Positions 37,092 through 45,723 of a stretch of 64,000 nucleotides of DNA are shown one piece after another. The DNA is from Paenibacillus massiliensis subsp. panacisoli DSM 21345. Its GTDB lineage: Bacteria; Bacillota; Bacilli; Paenibacillales; Paenibacillaceae. The translations under genes were made by a program, and so were the position numbers. The notes under the pieces were generated by a model. That model did no database searches. It worked only from the letters and a program-made list of their open reading frames with translations, and was not told where the DNA came from. The stretch's first letter is position 1. Every line of letters starts with the position of its first letter. The stretch is taken from NCBI RefSeq assembly GCF_000426545.1, contig NZ_AUFO01000008.1:230857-294856 (forward strand). The letters are read 5' to 3'.

Positions 37092-38774
37092 TTAATTCAT
37101 ACTCTCGATATTCATACTTCGTTGAGCCTGTAGCAGCTGATAGATATGATCCATATCCAAATGCTCCCGCACAACAGCCGCGACACGGTCGAACTCTTGA
37201 TTCTTGACCTCTCTGGCCGAGAAGGTCGTCATACGTGGCTGCAAGCCCTTCTGCTCCCGGATCTGGTCCAGCCAAGCCCGGCGTAGCCGATCATTATCAA
37301 ATATACCGTGCAGGTAAGTCCCCCATACACGGCCATCTGTTGTGCCGAAGCCTTCCTCTATCTCTGTTCCGTCTTCTCGCAGCAGGCGAAACAGCGCTCG
37401 TACAGATTCAGAAGCCGAGTATTCCGTCTTCCCCATATGAATTTCATAGCCATCAATCTCCATCCTGTGTGGAGTAGCCTCTTCCAACTCTTGATTCTCC
37501 CTACTACCAGCTGGCTTGTGCTTGGCTCCTTCAACGAAATCCGCTGCACCTGGTGCAGAATACGCCGCCATGCGAATAGGACAATCCTGTAGCGGGACAC
37601 CCTGTACTCTCACCGTCCGCTTCTCCTTCATAAAGGTGGTCGTCAACGGAAGCAGTCCTAGTCCCTGCTCTACCCTTGCCTCCTGATGCTCTACTGCATC
37701 CGGGTCAACAAGGAAATCTCCCAGCATCTGATATCCGCCGCAGACGCCGACAAGCTGGCAGCTGCCCTCACTCCATACCTGACGGATCGCCTGAGCAAGT
37801 CCACTGGCCTTAAGCATTTGTAGATCTCCGATCGTATCCTTGGTCCCTGGCAAGATCATGATGTCTGGCGAACCCAGCTGATTCAGCTCGGTCACATATC
37901 GCACACTGACATCCTCTTCAGCCGCTAGCGCATCCAGATCTGTAAAATTCGAAATACGCGGATAACGAATTACTGCAATGTCGATATCCTTCCCCTTCAA
38001 GAATTGACGCGGCAAAGAATCCAGTACGACAGAATCCTCCGCTTCAATCCGCAGATCCTTTACGTAAGGCAACACACCGAGCACAGGCAGCCCTGTACGT
38101 TCCTCTAGCCAATCTAGCCCTGGCTGCAACAAGGAAATATCTCCCCTGAATTTATTGATGATGAATCCCTTCACCCGTTCTCGTTCGTGCGGCTCCAGCA
38201 GCTCCATCGTGCCTACAATCGAAGCGAATACCCCACCACGGTCAATATCCGAAATGAGCAGCACCGGGGCATCCGCCCAGCCAGCCAGATTCATATTTAC
38301 TATATCCCGCTGCTTCAGATTGATCTCCGCTGGACTCCCCGCTCCCTCAATCACCACAACATCATGCTGTCCACGAAGACGATCCAGCGCCTCCATTACC
38401 ATCCCCTTGGCCTCAGGCAGGAAATGATTCCGATAATCGGCAGCACTCATATTAGCAAATGGAGCACCATGGACTACAATCTGGGAATGCATATCTCTCA
38501 TGGGCTTGATCAGGACCGGATTCATATCCGTTGTAGCCATGATTCCACATGCTTCGGCCTGAACGCCCTGAGCGCGTCCAATCTCCTTACCATCTGGCGT
38601 TACATAGGAGTTCAAGGCCATATTCTGAGATTTGAATGGAGCTGTTAGATAACCATCCTGAGTGAAAATCCGGCATAATGCCGTCGTAATAATACTCTTC
38701 CCCACATCCGAGGCTGTCCCCTGAAGCATCAGGACCGCAGCCTTCTTTCCAGTACCCATTTGATCAGATGCCAT
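37092..38774 (-). CDS. cbiP: cobyric acid synthase
   Basis: Glutamine-dependent amidase of 560 residues that amidates four side chains of adenosylcobyrinic acid a,c-diamide to give cobyric acid. N-terminal dethiobiotin-synthetase-like ATP domain (MLQGTASDVGKSIITTALCRI) and C-terminal class-I glutaminase-like domain (Cys in LVGVCGGYQMLGD, His in WGTYLHGIFDND). ATG at 38774 with AAAGGAGGAGTCAGG upstream; the 21 residues ahead of it in the longer frame are unlikely to be translated. Last gene of the cobalamin operon. Its presence without cbiA or ring genes suggests that the earlier steps lie elsewhere. Confidence 0.93.
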   Translation of the reverse strand: MASDQMGTGKKAAVLMLQGTASDVGKSIITTALCRIFTQDGYLTAPFKSQNMALNSYVTPDGKEIGRAQGVQAEACGIMATTDMNPVLIKPMRDMHSQIVVHGAPFANMSAADYRNHFLPEAKGMVMEALDRLRGQHDVVVIEGAGSPAEINLKQRDIVNMNLAGWADAPVLLISDIDRGGVFASIVGTMELLEPHERERVKGFIINKFRGDISLLQPGLDWLEERTGLPVLGVLPYVKDLRIEAEDSVVLDSLPRQFLKGKDIDIAVIRYPRISNFTDLDALAAEEDVSVRYVTELNQLGSPDIMILPGTKDTIGDLQMLKASGLAQAIRQVWSEGSCQLVGVCGGYQMLGDFLVDPDAVEHQEARVEQGLGLLPLTTTFMKEKRTVRVQGVPLQDCPIRMAAYSAPGAADFVEGAKHKPAGSRENQELEEATPHRMEIDGYEIHMGKTEYSASESVRALFRLLREDGTEIEEGFGTTDGRVWGTYLHGIFDNDRLRRAWLDQIREQKGLQPRMTTFSAREVKNQEFDRVAAVVREHLDMDHIYQLLQAQRSMNIESMN

Positions 38775-38845
38775 CCTGACTCCTCCTTTCATGCCTGCAT
38801 TCCGGGTGAACCCTTCAACGTCACAGCCATACGCCAATCCATACG

Positions 38846-39697
38846 TTAATAGATACCGTACAGCGCGATCAGGAATAACAGCAAAGCCGTTTCTAGCAGT
38901 TCATTCAGTGCCCCGTATATATCCCCGGTCAACCCTCCAAGACGACGATGGATATGCGCGGCAACTCCATGACCGATCCCCCATGCCACTAATGGAAGCA
39001 GTACAGAACACAGCACATAATAGCCTGTATGAGGATAACCGATCAGCTCGAACGCCGCTAAATAATAATTGGAATTGTAAAGACTCAGTTCTCCTGCAAC
39101 CAGCAAAAGGGTGATTCCACCAGCCCACAGCGTGCAGCGAATGAGCTCAGCGGTCCCCAAATCCTTGAAGAGCATAGCCAGACCTTCATCCCCACGTGCC
39201 GTCGGCCAGTGATGAATGGCCCTCACCATGAACCAACGGCTCCAGACCATGGGCAGCAGCACTAGAGCTATTATGGGACCTTCGGTAAGTACGGTATAGA
39301 TCAAGGACAGCTTCAGCAGCAGTAGCAGTACACAAGCCAGCACGCCCATGGCACCGACCCGGCTATCCTTCATAATCTCAAGCATCCGTTCCCGTGTACG
39401 ATAGCTTAGCAGTGCATCGGCCGCATCCATCCAGCCATCCAGATGCAAGCCTCCGGTTAACCATACCCATACGATCAAGGTTAGTACCGCAGCAGGAAAT
39501 GCCGGAAGCACCAAGGAGAAGACGATAGCGCTGAACCATACGACAACGGCGATCGCGAGGCCCACAAGAGGATAGTAGATTGTGCTCTGTCTCAGCACCT
39601 TGGGAGTGAAGTCCACTTCCTTCTTCACCGGCAAGCGGGATAGGAACTGGAATGCGGCAGCAACAGCCTCCAAATGCCCTCTGCCTCTGCTTACCAT
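38846..39697 (-). CDS. cobS: adenosylcobinamide-GDP ribazoletransferase (cobalamin-5-phosphate synthase)
   Basis: Integral membrane enzyme of 283 residues with six or more membrane segments. It joins adenosylcobinamide-GDP to alpha-ribazole (phosphate), the last step of nucleotide-loop assembly. The CobS signature is GGLHLDGWMDAADALLSYRTRERMLEIMKDSRVGAMGV, including the metal-binding D-x2-D-A-D. It overlaps cobU by seven bases, so translation is probably coupled. Confidence 0.93.
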   Translation of the reverse strand: MVSRGRGHLEAVAAAFQFLSRLPVKKEVDFTPKVLRQSTIYYPLVGLAIAVVVWFSAIVFSLVLPAFPAAVLTLIVWVWLTGGLHLDGWMDAADALLSYRTRERMLEIMKDSRVGAMGVLACVLLLLLKLSLIYTVLTEGPIIALVLLPMVWSRWFMVRAIHHWPTARGDEGLAMLFKDLGTAELIRCTLWAGGITLLLVAGELSLYNSNYYLAAFELIGYPHTGYYVLCSVLLPLVAWGIGHGVAAHIHRRLGGLTGDIYGALNELLETALLLFLIALYGIY

Positions 39698-40251
39698 TTG
39701 TACTCCAGCCGCTTCAGCTCAACAGGGATGCCAGCCGTCACGAGGAATACTTCATCACAGACAGCAGCCATCCGCTGATTCATGACACCACTCAGGTCCC
39801 GGTACAGCCTGCCCAGCTTATATTCGGGAACGATGCCGTTACCTACCTCATTTGTTACCAGAATCAGCGGCCCCGAATATGATCTGACGGCTTCTTCCAG
39901 CGCTGTAATTCCTGCTCGTGCCGTCTGCTCGGCCATCTCTTCATTAGCTAGTACCAAATTGGACAGCCATAGCGTAAGACAATCCACCAGTAGTGCTGGT
40001 GGTGGTGATTCATCTGAGCTGTGCCCATTACGATGCAGTAGCTCAGGTAGCTGCAATGGCTCCTCTATTGTCTTCCAAGCAAAGCTTGTCTGCTCCCGCT
40101 GACGGCGATGCTCAGCGATTCGAAGCTCCATCTCGACATCGAAGGCCTGTGCAGTAGCCACATAAGTGGCTTCCTTCGCACGGCTCATGCACAAACGCTC
40201 AGCAAAGCTGCTCTTCCCGCTTCTGGCTCCACCAGTCACCAGCGACTTCAT
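39691..40251 (-). CDS. cobU: adenosylcobinamide kinase/guanylyltransferase
   Basis: Bifunctional enzyme of 186 residues that phosphorylates adenosylcobinamide and attaches GMP. P-loop VTGGARSGKSSFAE at the N terminus, then the family blocks LLVDCLTLWLSNLV and LVTNEVGNGIVPEYKLGRLYRDLSGVMNQRMA. It overlaps cobT by four bases and cobS by seven, in one tight operon. Confidence 0.93.
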   Translation of the reverse strand: MKSLVTGGARSGKSSFAERLCMSRAKEATYVATAQAFDVEMELRIAEHRRQREQTSFAWKTIEEPLQLPELLHRNGHSSDESPPPALLVDCLTLWLSNLVLANEEMAEQTARAGITALEEAVRSYSGPLILVTNEVGNGIVPEYKLGRLYRDLSGVMNQRMAAVCDEVFLVTAGIPVELKRLEYKW

Positions 40252-41321
40252 GAAGAAGCCACCTCTTTTCCCGAGACGCCCGCACTGGAGAACGTCGCCA
40301 TCTCCCGCATGATGCAGGCGGCAGAATCGATCAGGTGCAGAGCCAGAACTCCTCCTGTCCCTTCCCCTAGTCGCATATCCAGCTGGAGCAAGGGCTCCAG
40401 AGCAAGCTCCTTCATCACTGCAGCGTGCCCCTGTTCATGGGAACAGTGTGAAGCCAGCAGATAGTACGCGCTCTGGGGTTCAAGACTACGGGCAGCTAGC
40501 GCAGCAGCACTGGAAATGAATCCATCCAGCACGACTGGACAGCGACGGGAGGCTGCGCCGAGGATCACGCCCGTCAGCCCCGCAATCTCCAGACCCCCAA
40601 CCTTGGACAGTACATCGAGTCCGTCTGCCTGATCCGGCTGATTGACCTTCAGTGCTCTTCTGACTACATCCATCTTCCGTTCCAAGCCTGCATCATCAAT
40701 ACCTGTACCTCTACCGACCAGTTGTGACAGATCTTGCCCTGTAAGCGCGCTCGCTACCGCAGCACTCGCCGTCGTATTCCCGATTCCCAGCTCCCCGGTA
40801 ACCAGTAGACGATGACCACGCTCCACTGCATCAATCGCTACAGACGCTCCGGCCAGAATAGCCTGTATTGCTTCATTTCGGGTCATCGCAGGGCCTTGGG
40901 CCATATTCGCTGTCCCCTTACGGATCTTGCGGCTAATTAATGCTGGATGCTCCACGTCCGCATTAACCCCTACATCGACACAGATGACTTCTGCGGTAGC
41001 CTGTCTAGCCAACACATTCACAGCAGCCCCACCCTCTAGCATGTTGTACAGCATTTGTGGGGTTACTTCAGCTGGAAATGCACTCACGCCCTCGGCACAT
41101 ACACCATGATCTCCAGCCATGACAATAACTGCACGCTGCGTGAACTCTGGCTGTATCTTCCCTGTAATTCCAGCAAGTCGAATGGCAAGGGTCTCCAGCT
41201 TCCCAAGACTACCAGGCGGCTTCGTGAGTTGATCCAGGTGAGCCGAAGCTGCGCTCTCGGCCTCCTGATCAGCAATATTGTGTCTAATGGTATGTAAGAG
41301 CTGCTGTAATTCTTCATTCAT
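40248..41321 (-). CDS. cobT: nicotinate-nucleotide:dimethylbenzimidazole phosphoribosyltransferase
   Basis: Activates the lower-ligand base to alpha-ribazole phosphate. 357 residues with the CobT blocks TKPPGSLGKLE, VMAGDHGVCAEGVSAFP, ELGIGNTTASAA, GRGTGIDDAGL and the catalytic glutamate in DMRLGEGTGGVLAL. It follows a 258-base gap after btuD that contains copy B of the structured repeat, so the repeat splits the operon into a transport and a biosynthesis part. Dimethylbenzimidazole would be the expected base, but CobT homologues accept others. Confidence 0.94.
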   Translation of the reverse strand: MNEELQQLLHTIRHNIADQEAESAASAHLDQLTKPPGSLGKLETLAIRLAGITGKIQPEFTQRAVIVMAGDHGVCAEGVSAFPAEVTPQMLYNMLEGGAAVNVLARQATAEVICVDVGVNADVEHPALISRKIRKGTANMAQGPAMTRNEAIQAILAGASVAIDAVERGHRLLVTGELGIGNTTASAAVASALTGQDLSQLVGRGTGIDDAGLERKMDVVRRALKVNQPDQADGLDVLSKVGGLEIAGLTGVILGAASRRCPVVLDGFISSAAALAARSLEPQSAYYLLASHCSHEQGHAAVMKELALEPLLQLDMRLGEGTGGVLALHLIDSAACIMREMATFSSAGVSGKEVASS

Positions 41322-41358
41322 AGCCTGCTATCCCCTTTGCAAATGTTGTTACTGAGCA

Positions 41359-41577
41359 GATCAAATAGGAGTGTAGAGCCGCTGCAAGCGGGGAGCCCTG
41401 TCGACCCTTGTTAAGCTTGCTGTTCTAATGAACGAAATGGAAAAGCTGATGAACAGCAAGCTTAAAGATGGACACTTCGTTTCTCTAGGGCTTCCCCGCT
41501 CTCCGCTTACCACGCCCTCTTCAGATCATTCAAACCCACAATCGTATTCGGTCAAGGTGCTAGTACTCTCCTTGAGT
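41359..41577 (+). repeat. structured dispersed repeat, copy B
   Basis: Second full copy of the element at 19829-20036. The inner 14-bp stem is identical (41412-41425 with 41451-41464). The outer stem pairs 41386-41399 with 41487-41500. C41389 pairs with G41498 where copy A has T19858 and A19966, a compensated change, while loops differ freely. It fills the gap between btuD and cobT in an operon read on the opposite strand. Confidence 0.8.
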
Positions 41578-41579
41578 CT

Positions 41580-42404
41580 CTATCTGCGTGAGCTTCTGCG
41601 CAGCAGCAGCTGCGGCGCACCATGATCGGGATGCTCAATGACCAGCGAATCAATATCATACACCTTACGAAGCGTGTCCTCCGTCAGCAGCTCCGACGGT
41701 GTACCACATATACCAGCTTGACCCTCCTGCAGGATCAGCATGCGGTCACAGAACTGTGCTGCCAGATTCAGATCATGCAGCACTGCAACGATGGTAATCC
41801 CCGTTTCTTGCCGCCACTCAGACAGCAGCTCCATGAACTGAAGCTGGTATCTGATATCTAGATACGTGGTCGGCTCGTCCAGCAGCAGGATTTGCGGCTC
41901 CTGGGTCATTACCTTCGCCAGTGCTACACGTTGTCGCTGACCGCCGCTGAGCTGATCCAGTCTACGCTCCGCCAGTGGGAGCAGCTCCAGCTTCCCCAGC
42001 ACCTGCTCCGTGATCTGACGCGTATCACCATCATGGTCCCTACCTAGCCAATCCTGATGAGGAAAACGCCCCATGTCCACGACATCCCGCACGGTATAGC
42101 CCATCGGAGGAAGCCCCTCCTGCTGGAGTACAGCAATGATTCTGGATAGCTCCTTGCGACGATATTCAGATACAGGGCGTCCCATAATTCTTACTTCACC
42201 CTCCCCGGGCTGCTCCACCCCGGACAAGACCTGGATTAATGTAGACTTGCCGCTGCCATTCGGACCGATGACACCCCACCATTCTCCCATCGCTACGGAC
42301 CAGCTCAGTCCGGTGATGGCAGACACCTCTCCATATTTCTTGTGCAGTTGCAGCACATCCACCGCGGGACTCTTTACACCAGAGCTTACAGTAGTCTTGC
42401 TCAT
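41580..42404 (-). CDS. btuD: corrinoid ABC transporter ATPase
   Basis: FecE/BtuD-type ATPase of 274 residues: Walker A GPNGSGKSTL, Q-loop VLQQEG, signature LSGGQRQRVALAKVM, Walker B ILLLDEPTTYLD. It overlaps the permease gene by four bases. Placement after a cobalamin riboswitch and with btuF/btuC argues for corrinoid uptake, not iron-siderophore uptake, which sequence alone would not separate. Confidence 0.9.
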   Translation of the reverse strand: MSKTTVSSGVKSPAVDVLQLHKKYGEVSAITGLSWSVAMGEWWGVIGPNGSGKSTLIQVLSGVEQPGEGEVRIMGRPVSEYRRKELSRIIAVLQQEGLPPMGYTVRDVVDMGRFPHQDWLGRDHDGDTRQITEQVLGKLELLPLAERRLDQLSGGQRQRVALAKVMTQEPQILLLDEPTTYLDIRYQLQFMELLSEWRQETGITIVAVLHDLNLAAQFCDRMLILQEGQAGICGTPSELLTEDTLRKVYDIDSLVIEHPDHGAPQLLLRRSSRR

Positions 42405-43447
42405 ATCCAGCCTCCTTCTCCCCGTCGCTTGCTGCGATACAGCAAAAAGGCGAAGAACGGTGCACCGACAAAGGCAGTCACCACGCCCAAAGGAATCTCC
42501 ATAGGAGCCAGTAACGAGCGAGCAGCGGTATCTGCCCAGACCATAAAGATCGCACCACCCAAAGCGGAAAGGGGAATAATGAGACGATAATCAGGACCTG
42601 TAATGAGTCGGATCATATGTGGAACGACGAGACCCACGAACCCGATCACGCCACAAATGGACACGGCAGCAGCCGTTAATAACGTAGCTACGATCAGGAC
42701 CCACAGCTTCGTGCGGTCTACCTTCACACCTACATGAGCGGCCTGACGCTCCCCAAGCGCCAGAATGTTCAGCACTCGAGCGCGATTCCACAGAAACAGG
42801 ATGCCGACTAGCACATAGGGGAGTAGCAGGAATACATAAGGCCAGCCCTTCAGACTGAGACTTCCCATGGTCCAGAATAGAATCTCATTGACCGTCTCCT
42901 TGGACATAGCTGTTAGAAATGATACAACCGCACCCAGAAAGGACTGCATGACCACCCCGGACAAGATCAGGCTATTCGTGGGAATCCGCCTACCTTCCCG
43001 AGCCAGCGTAATGACGGCCCATAGGGTCGTAACTCCTGTAACAAAAGCGATCATCGGCAATGTCCATAGACCGAAGAAGGCATACTGCAATCCCCAATAA
43101 ATCAGTACCGCTGCCCCAACAGCCGCCCCCGAGGACACCCCTAGGGTAAAAGGGTCCGCCAGCGGATTGCGTAGCACGCCCTGAAAAGCGGCTCCTGCCA
43201 GCGACAAGGCTGCACCAGCTAGCATACCCAGCAATACGCGGGGCAAGCGCACCTGCACAATAATCTGCTCAGCGGAAGCCTCCCAATAAGGCGTAATACT
43301 TTCCTTCAGCCAGGGAAGCTGATGCCCCAGAATGCCTGCAATATGAGAGATGGGTAGATGCACTGAGCCAATACCCAGGCAGACGAGCAACGTCAAAAGG
43401 AGCAGCGCGCCACCAAGCGCTCCATAGCCTGCTAGTGAACGGATCAT
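42401..43447 (-). CDS. btuC: corrinoid ABC transporter permease
   Basis: FecCD-family permease of 348 residues with about ten membrane segments. Family motifs: VRLPRVLLGMLAGAALSLAGAAFQGVLRNPLADPFTLGVSSGAAVGA and GVIGFVGLVVPHMIRLITGPDYR. It overlaps btuF and btuD by four bases each. Confidence 0.9.
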   Translation of the reverse strand: MIRSLAGYGALGGALLLLTLLVCLGIGSVHLPISHIAGILGHQLPWLKESITPYWEASAEQIIVQVRLPRVLLGMLAGAALSLAGAAFQGVLRNPLADPFTLGVSSGAAVGAAVLIYWGLQYAFFGLWTLPMIAFVTGVTTLWAVITLAREGRRIPTNSLILSGVVMQSFLGAVVSFLTAMSKETVNEILFWTMGSLSLKGWPYVFLLLPYVLVGILFLWNRARVLNILALGERQAAHVGVKVDRTKLWVLIVATLLTAAAVSICGVIGFVGLVVPHMIRLITGPDYRLIIPLSALGGAIFMVWADTAARSLLAPMEIPLGVVTAFVGAPFFAFLLYRSKRRGEGGWI

Positions 43448-44430
43448 TTGAAGATTTCAGGATAGATTGCTTTGGCAACCTCCTTGAGTCCTTCCGTGAC
43501 ACGCGGGCCTGGACGGCTGATCAGATTATCCTCCAGTCCGAACACGCGGTTGTTGCGGATCGCATTAATCTTCGACCATCCCTGTCTCCCCTTGATGATC
43601 TGCTCCAGCGTCTCTCCAGTCTTCGAATCCACTACATTGCTGCCGTATAGAATAACGTCTGGATTCGCAGCAATCACCTTCTCTTCACTGATCGGATTCC
43701 AGCCCGTCATGTCTGATGCTATATTCATACCGCCAGCCAGTGTAATCATTTCATCCATGAATTCGCCCTTGCCGACCGTCCAGCCTGGCGAGAACTCGAC
43801 ATACACCTTCAGCCGCTGGTCTTCTCCGATATTTTTGACGCCTTCCTTCACAGCAGCAATATCCGCCTTCATCTGGTCCGTCACGGCTTGAGCTGCTACC
43901 TGACGATCTGCAATCTGTCCATAGAGCGTAATATTAGCCATCACATCGTCGAAGGTCTTGGGATCTGTCTTGAAAATCTGAATGCCAAGCGATCTTAGCT
44001 TGTTGGTAGCTTCTTCGCTTAATGAGATACCCGCAAATACTATATCCGGTTGAGCGGCAATGATAGATTCTTCATTCGGCTTTGTAATGCCACCCATTTT
44101 GGGCTTGTCCAGCGCTGCCTGCGGGTAATCATCGTAATCTGACACCCCGACGATCTCTTCATCCAGTCCAATAGCGAAGAGCGCCTCCGTCTCCGCCGGG
44201 GAGACAGATACGATTCGCTCCGGTGCTTTCTCGAAGGTAAATTCATGCCCTGTCGCATCCTTGACAGTAAGTGGATATTTCGTAGGACCGGCCTTCACGG
44301 CCTGTTGCTGCTCCTGCTCTGCACCTTGCTGCGTCGTCCCCTGATTCGCTCCGTTGCCACATGCTGCAAGCCCCAGTACGAGTAGTAAGGACAGCAGCCC
44401 CGTCATCCATATCTTCATTGTTCTCGTCAT
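43444..44430 (-). CDS. btuF: corrinoid-binding ABC transporter lipoprotein
   Basis: Periplasmic-binding-fold class III lipoprotein of 328 residues. Signal peptide with lipobox LGLAACGNG, then a low-complexity Gln/Glu linker. The binding domain begins YPLTVKDATGHEFTFEKAPERIVSVSPAETEALFAIGLDEEIVGVSDYDDYP. First gene behind the cobalamin riboswitch, which makes cobalamin or cobinamide the likely ligand. GGAGAGAGATCATA precedes the ATG. Confidence 0.9.
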   Translation of the reverse strand: MTRTMKIWMTGLLSLLLVLGLAACGNGANQGTTQQGAEQEQQQAVKAGPTKYPLTVKDATGHEFTFEKAPERIVSVSPAETEALFAIGLDEEIVGVSDYDDYPQAALDKPKMGGITKPNEESIIAAQPDIVFAGISLSEEATNKLRSLGIQIFKTDPKTFDDVMANITLYGQIADRQVAAQAVTDQMKADIAAVKEGVKNIGEDQRLKVYVEFSPGWTVGKGEFMDEMITLAGGMNIASDMTGWNPISEEKVIAANPDVILYGSNVVDSKTGETLEQIIKGRQGWSKINAIRNNRVFGLEDNLISRPGPRVTEGLKEVAKAIYPEIFK

Positions 44431-44468
44431 TATGATCTCTCTCCTGTCTTCTTTAATAAAATGGTAAA

Positions 44469-44500
44469 CAAAAAACCGGACCTCTCATGAGGACCGGGTC
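44469..44500 (-). terminator. riboswitch-controlled intrinsic terminator
   Basis: On the minus strand a 9-bp stem with one mismatch (CCGGTCCTC, loop ATGA, GAGGTCCGG) is followed by TTTTTTG. It sits 39 bases before the btuF start and downstream of the cobalamin aptamer, the layout of transcription attenuation. Confidence 0.8.
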
Positions 44501-44589
44501 GTTATAGTGTTCATTCCAGTGTATACGGCATGATCCTGCTGTATGGAACATCACTAAATACACGCCGTCCTTTCCTCGAAGGATCGTGG

Positions 44590-44785
44590 TACCAAGCAGA
44601 GAAGGCAGGTCTCCTGACTTGCTGGGTGCAGCATCCCGGCAGCCTTCCCGTCATCTTCCGCTGACAGTGGCATATTGCCGACATCCCCTAGCATACAGTG
44701 GCGGGACCGTGCCGGAATTGCACCGGCTTCCCTTTTCACAGCCTGCACTACATCTGCCACAGGCTGACCTAATCCGCTGAGATTA
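44590..44785 (-). promoter_or_regulatory. cobalamin riboswitch (AdoCbl type)
   Basis: Read on the minus strand, the conserved blocks occur in order: GGGAAGCCGGTGCAATTCCG, then CGGTCCCGCCACTGT (B12 box), and near the 3' end AAGTCAGGAGACCTGCCT. These are diagnostic of the cobalamin riboswitch. It precedes btuF-btuC-btuD and, through the downstream terminator, should switch off corrinoid uptake and loop-assembly genes when adenosylcobalamin is plentiful. The rest of 44431-44890 holds the terminator, the expression platform and the promoter. Confidence 0.95.
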
Positions 44786-44822
44786 TTGTAACATGGACAG
44801 CTTCCCTTGCACTTACTTAGTG

Positions 44823-44851
44823 ATTATAGGCCAAATAAGATAGGCTTACAA
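44823..44851 (-). promoter_or_regulatory. promoter of the riboswitch/btu-cob operon
   Basis: On the minus strand TTGTAA (44846-44851), a 17-base spacer and TATAAT (44823-44828). The transcript would start about 30 bases before the aptamer. Confidence 0.7.
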
Positions 44852-44890
44852 CCGCCAGCTACTGGTACAAGTGAACAAAAAACAACTTCC

Positions 44891-45565
44891 TTATTCCAGC
44901 TCTACAGGTCCAAGGTAGCTTCCGATAATGCCATCTGCTGTGAACTTAAGCTCTAGTCGGACAGCCCCTCCCGGCTCCACCTGTACATCCCAGAAGTCTA
45001 ACCCGGCAACGGTCATGGCAGCCAACTGACGAATAACTCCGCCATGGGTAACAGCCAGAACGGACAAAGGAATCAAGGATGGCAAAGTGACTAAGGGAGG
45101 CGATCCCTTCATATCCAGCTGATCCACAGATGAGACCTGACCGCACAACAGCCGCAATGTATCCACAAAAGAAAGCATCCGGGCTTCCATGCTACTCCAG
45201 CTCTCACCCTGTGGTGGCGTGAATCGACGTGGTTCATCAATCCAGGCCCGATATAGCGGGATCTCCTTCAGCGTAGCATAGGTCTCTCCTTCCCACGCGC
45301 CGAAATTCAGCTCACGCAGCCTTTCATCACGAATCGCCTTCGGCAGCAGCGCAGGAGCAGCGCACTCCAGCGTCTCCAGACATCTCCGGAGATCACTGCT
45401 GTAGATACGGTCAAAGCTCTGCGCGGAGAGCCAACTGCCCAATGAACGAAGCGAATCATGTGCTTCTGCCAATAGCGGCTCGTCCGTGTGTCCTAGATAG
45501 CGTTTCTCCCGGTTCCACTGTGTAGCTCCGTGGCGAACCAGCGTTAGCTCCACTTTGTCGCGCAT
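44891..45565 (-). CDS. cobC: histidine phosphatase, probable alpha-ribazole phosphatase
   Basis: Phosphoglycerate-mutase-like phosphatase of about 224 residues. Catalytic RHG motif LTLVRHGATQWNREKRYLGHTDEPL, second-arginine motif IYSSDLRRCLETLE, and ELNFGAWEGETY. The second catalytic histidine is AVTHGGVIRQLAA. ATG at 45565 has AAGGAG nine bases upstream; the 28-residue upstream extension is unlikely. Function as CobC, removing phosphate from alpha-ribazole-5'-phosphate, rests on its position between cbiB and the cobalamin riboswitch. It has about 45 residues more between the motifs than the shortest CobC proteins. Confidence 0.82.
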   Translation of the reverse strand: MRDKVELTLVRHGATQWNREKRYLGHTDEPLLAEAHDSLRSLGSWLSAQSFDRIYSSDLRRCLETLECAAPALLPKAIRDERLRELNFGAWEGETYATLKEIPLYRAWIDEPRRFTPPQGESWSSMEARMLSFVDTLRLLCGQVSSVDQLDMKGSPPLVTLPSLIPLSVLAVTHGGVIRQLAAMTVAGLDFWDVQVEPGGAVRLELKFTADGIIGSYLGPVELE

Positions 45566-45723
45566 CGCCTGATCTCCTTTCCCATCCAAGGTGAATGGTG
45601 CAATATCCACATTCAATGATCTTGATTCATGGACCTCATAATCCGACACTGCTGAACGAAATGGATAACAAGCCTTCAGATCAGCCTTTATTCATAAGCC
45701 ATCCTGAGCATACACTAATTGGC

